Assembly: GCA_964580655.1 (NCBI GenBank)
Contig: CAZOMR010000193.1
Coordinates: 1-6,526 of the forward strand
From: CAZOMR01 sp964580655
GTDB lineage: Bacteria; RBG-13-61-14; CAZOMR01
Direction of reading: 5' to 3'
DNA length: 6,526 nt
Part shown: in pieces, positions 5,610 through 6,526 of the stretch
How the letters are laid out: each line of letters starts with the position of its first letter
Numbering within the stretch: position 1 is the stretch's first letter
Position numbers and translations under genes: made by a program
Notes under the pieces: model-generated
Told to the model about the DNA's origin: nothing
What the model saw: only the letters and a program-made list of their open reading frames with translations
Databases searched by the model: none

Positions 5610-6167
5610 TTGGAAAAGCGGGAAATCCGGAAGGTGCTCTTCTCTTTGGCCGAGACCCTTTCCGTGGAGAAAACCTGTCAGAATTTTGGCATGGAAAAAA
5701 GTGAACTGCGCGATCTACTGCTCGGCCTTTTTCCCGCGTCTGAAGAGAAAAGAGACGGCTCAGATGCAGGTCTTCTTGTGCTCTACGTGGACGGCGCCGC
5801 TCGCGGGAATCCAGGGCCTGCCGGTGCAGGAGTGGTGATAATGCAGAAAAGCGAAATCATGGAAGAGCTGGCACAATATCTGGGAGAAAAAACCAACAAT
5901 CAGGCTGAATATGAAGCCCTGATCATCGGGCTTAAGCGTCTTGTGGAAATCGGGGCACAGGCCGTGGAGGTCAGGTCCGACTCGGAACTCATGGTCAGGC
6001 AGATAAAAGGGTTGTATCGCGTCAAGAACCCGGATCTGCGCCGCCTTTACAAGCAAGTGAAAGACCTGATCGCGGAATTCCAGGGATTCTCCATTAAACA
6101 TGTCCCCCGTGTGCAGAACAAGCAGGCCGACCTCCTGGCCAATCGCGCTATTGACGAGTTCGTCTGA
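5610..6167 (+). CDS. Ribonuclease HI family protein with N-terminal extension
   Basis: The protein is 185 residues from the TTG start. Residues about 55-180 form an RNase H fold that would cleave RNA in RNA:DNA hybrids such as primers and R-loops. The four catalytic acids are present: D61 in YVDGAARGNPGPAGAG, E100 in NNQAEYEAL, D124 in VRSDSELMV and D174 in NKQADLLAN. The signatures match the compact RNase HI-like group (Bacillus YpdQ and archaeal-type relatives) better than E. coli RnhA. The first ~45 residues precede the fold and look helical (SVEKTCQNFGMEKSELRDLL resembles a helix-turn-helix), not like the hybrid-binding domain of RNase H1. The open frame extends further upstream to an ATG at 5358, but that part overlaps the zinc-ribbon gene and is not family-like, so it is not used. 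The gene sits four bases after the zinc-ribbon gene and six before recG. Activity is inferred from the intact catalytic set. Confidence 0.88.
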   Translation: MEKREIRKVLFSLAETLSVEKTCQNFGMEKSELRDLLLGLFPASEEKRDGSDAGLLVLYVDGAARGNPGPAGAGVVIMQKSEIMEELAQYLGEKTNNQAEYEALIIGLKRLVEIGAQAVEVRSDSELMVRQIKGLYRVKNPDLRRLYKQVKDLIAEFQGFSIKHVPRVQNKQADLLANRAIDEFV

Positions 6168-6173
6168 TACATC

Positions 6174-6526
6174 ATGAGCCAGGATACCTCTTCGCTTGAG
6201 CCCGCGCTCTTGACCCTTGAAAGACCGCTCAAATATGTGTCCCGAAGAAATTTCGCCAATCTCTCAAAGGTCAAAGACCTGGAGCAGTCCCTGCACCAGG
6301 TTCTTGCGGACATGCCGAGGGAATCCCTCGGGAGCGAACTATGGAGGGAAATAGCCAAAAGCATTGAAGGCATTGACCGCATCTCTATGTCCGCGAAAAA
6401 GAACCGCATCCGCAAGTTGCTCTTTTTAATTGAGTCGGCTAAGTCCGGAAAATCTTATGCAAGTGTCCGCAAATTTAAGCCCCGGGCAAGAGACCTTTCA
6501 CTTCCAGTCCAGTATCTGAAAGGCGT
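6174..6526 (+). CDS. recG: ATP-dependent DNA helicase RecG, N-terminal part (runs off the window)
   Basis: An open frame begins at ATG 6174 and continues for 117 codons to the window edge without a stop. RecG unwinds and remodels stalled replication forks, Holliday junctions and R-loops. The visible part is mostly an N-terminal extension (about residues 1-105, helical and basic, for example SAKKNRIRKLLFLIE). It ends in LSLPVQYLKG, which matches the start of the RecG wedge domain, where the family continues with VGP. The helicase motifs lie beyond the window, so the identification rests on this short motif, on the extension typical of deltaproteobacterial RecG, and on context. No clear Shine-Dalgarno is present. 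The start is six bases after the RNase H-like stop, so coupled translation is likely. Confidence 0.75.
   Translation, partial: MSQDTSSLEPALLTLERPLKYVSRRNFANLSKVKDLEQSLHQVLADMPRESLGSELWREIAKSIEGIDRISMSAKKNRIRKLLFLIESAKSGKSYASVRKFKPRARDLSLPVQYLKG

Overview
The window is a bacterial housekeeping segment with every gene on the + strand. It resembles the macromolecular-synthesis cluster (rpsU, dnaG, rpoD) in the arrangement seen in Deltaproteobacteria/Desulfobacterota and related groups, with a GatB/YqeY-domain gene between rpsU and dnaG. That lineage is inferred from gene order, from a RecG with a long N-terminal extension, and from the general look of the proteins. No phylogenetic marker was computed.

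Layout. Positions 1-187 are non-coding. They hold a hairpin with an A/T-tract, probably a terminator belonging to whatever lies upstream, then a strong sigma70-type promoter and an AT-rich leader. Next come rpsU (ribosomal protein S21, 188-397), a GatB/YqeY-domain protein (407-871), a 166-bp gap with small hairpins, dnaG (primase, 1038-2834) and rpoD (primary sigma factor, 2860-4623). A tRNA gene with anticodon CAU (4663-4735) follows, with its own consensus -10 box in the gap after rpoD. A strong intrinsic terminator (4825-4852) then separates this block from a second gene set: a coiled-coil/zinc-ribbon protein (4874-5605), an RNase HI-family protein with a short N-terminal extension (5610-6167), and the start of recG (6174 to the window edge).

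How the genes relate. The first block links the start of translation (S21), replication priming (DnaG) and global transcription (RpoD). The second holds an RNase H-like nuclease and RecG, both known to act on RNA:DNA hybrids or stalled forks, behind a zinc-ribbon protein of poorly defined role. The second block uses TTG starts for its first two genes, with tight spacing that suggests one operon.

I see no phage, CRISPR, IS element, toxin-antitoxin pair or obviously new system. The most interesting feature is regulatory. The strong terminator at 4825-4852 ends nine bases before the Shine-Dalgarno of the zinc-ribbon gene, and I see no good promoter between them. The zinc-ribbon/rnh/recG set must therefore depend on readthrough, attenuation, or a promoter I do not recognise.
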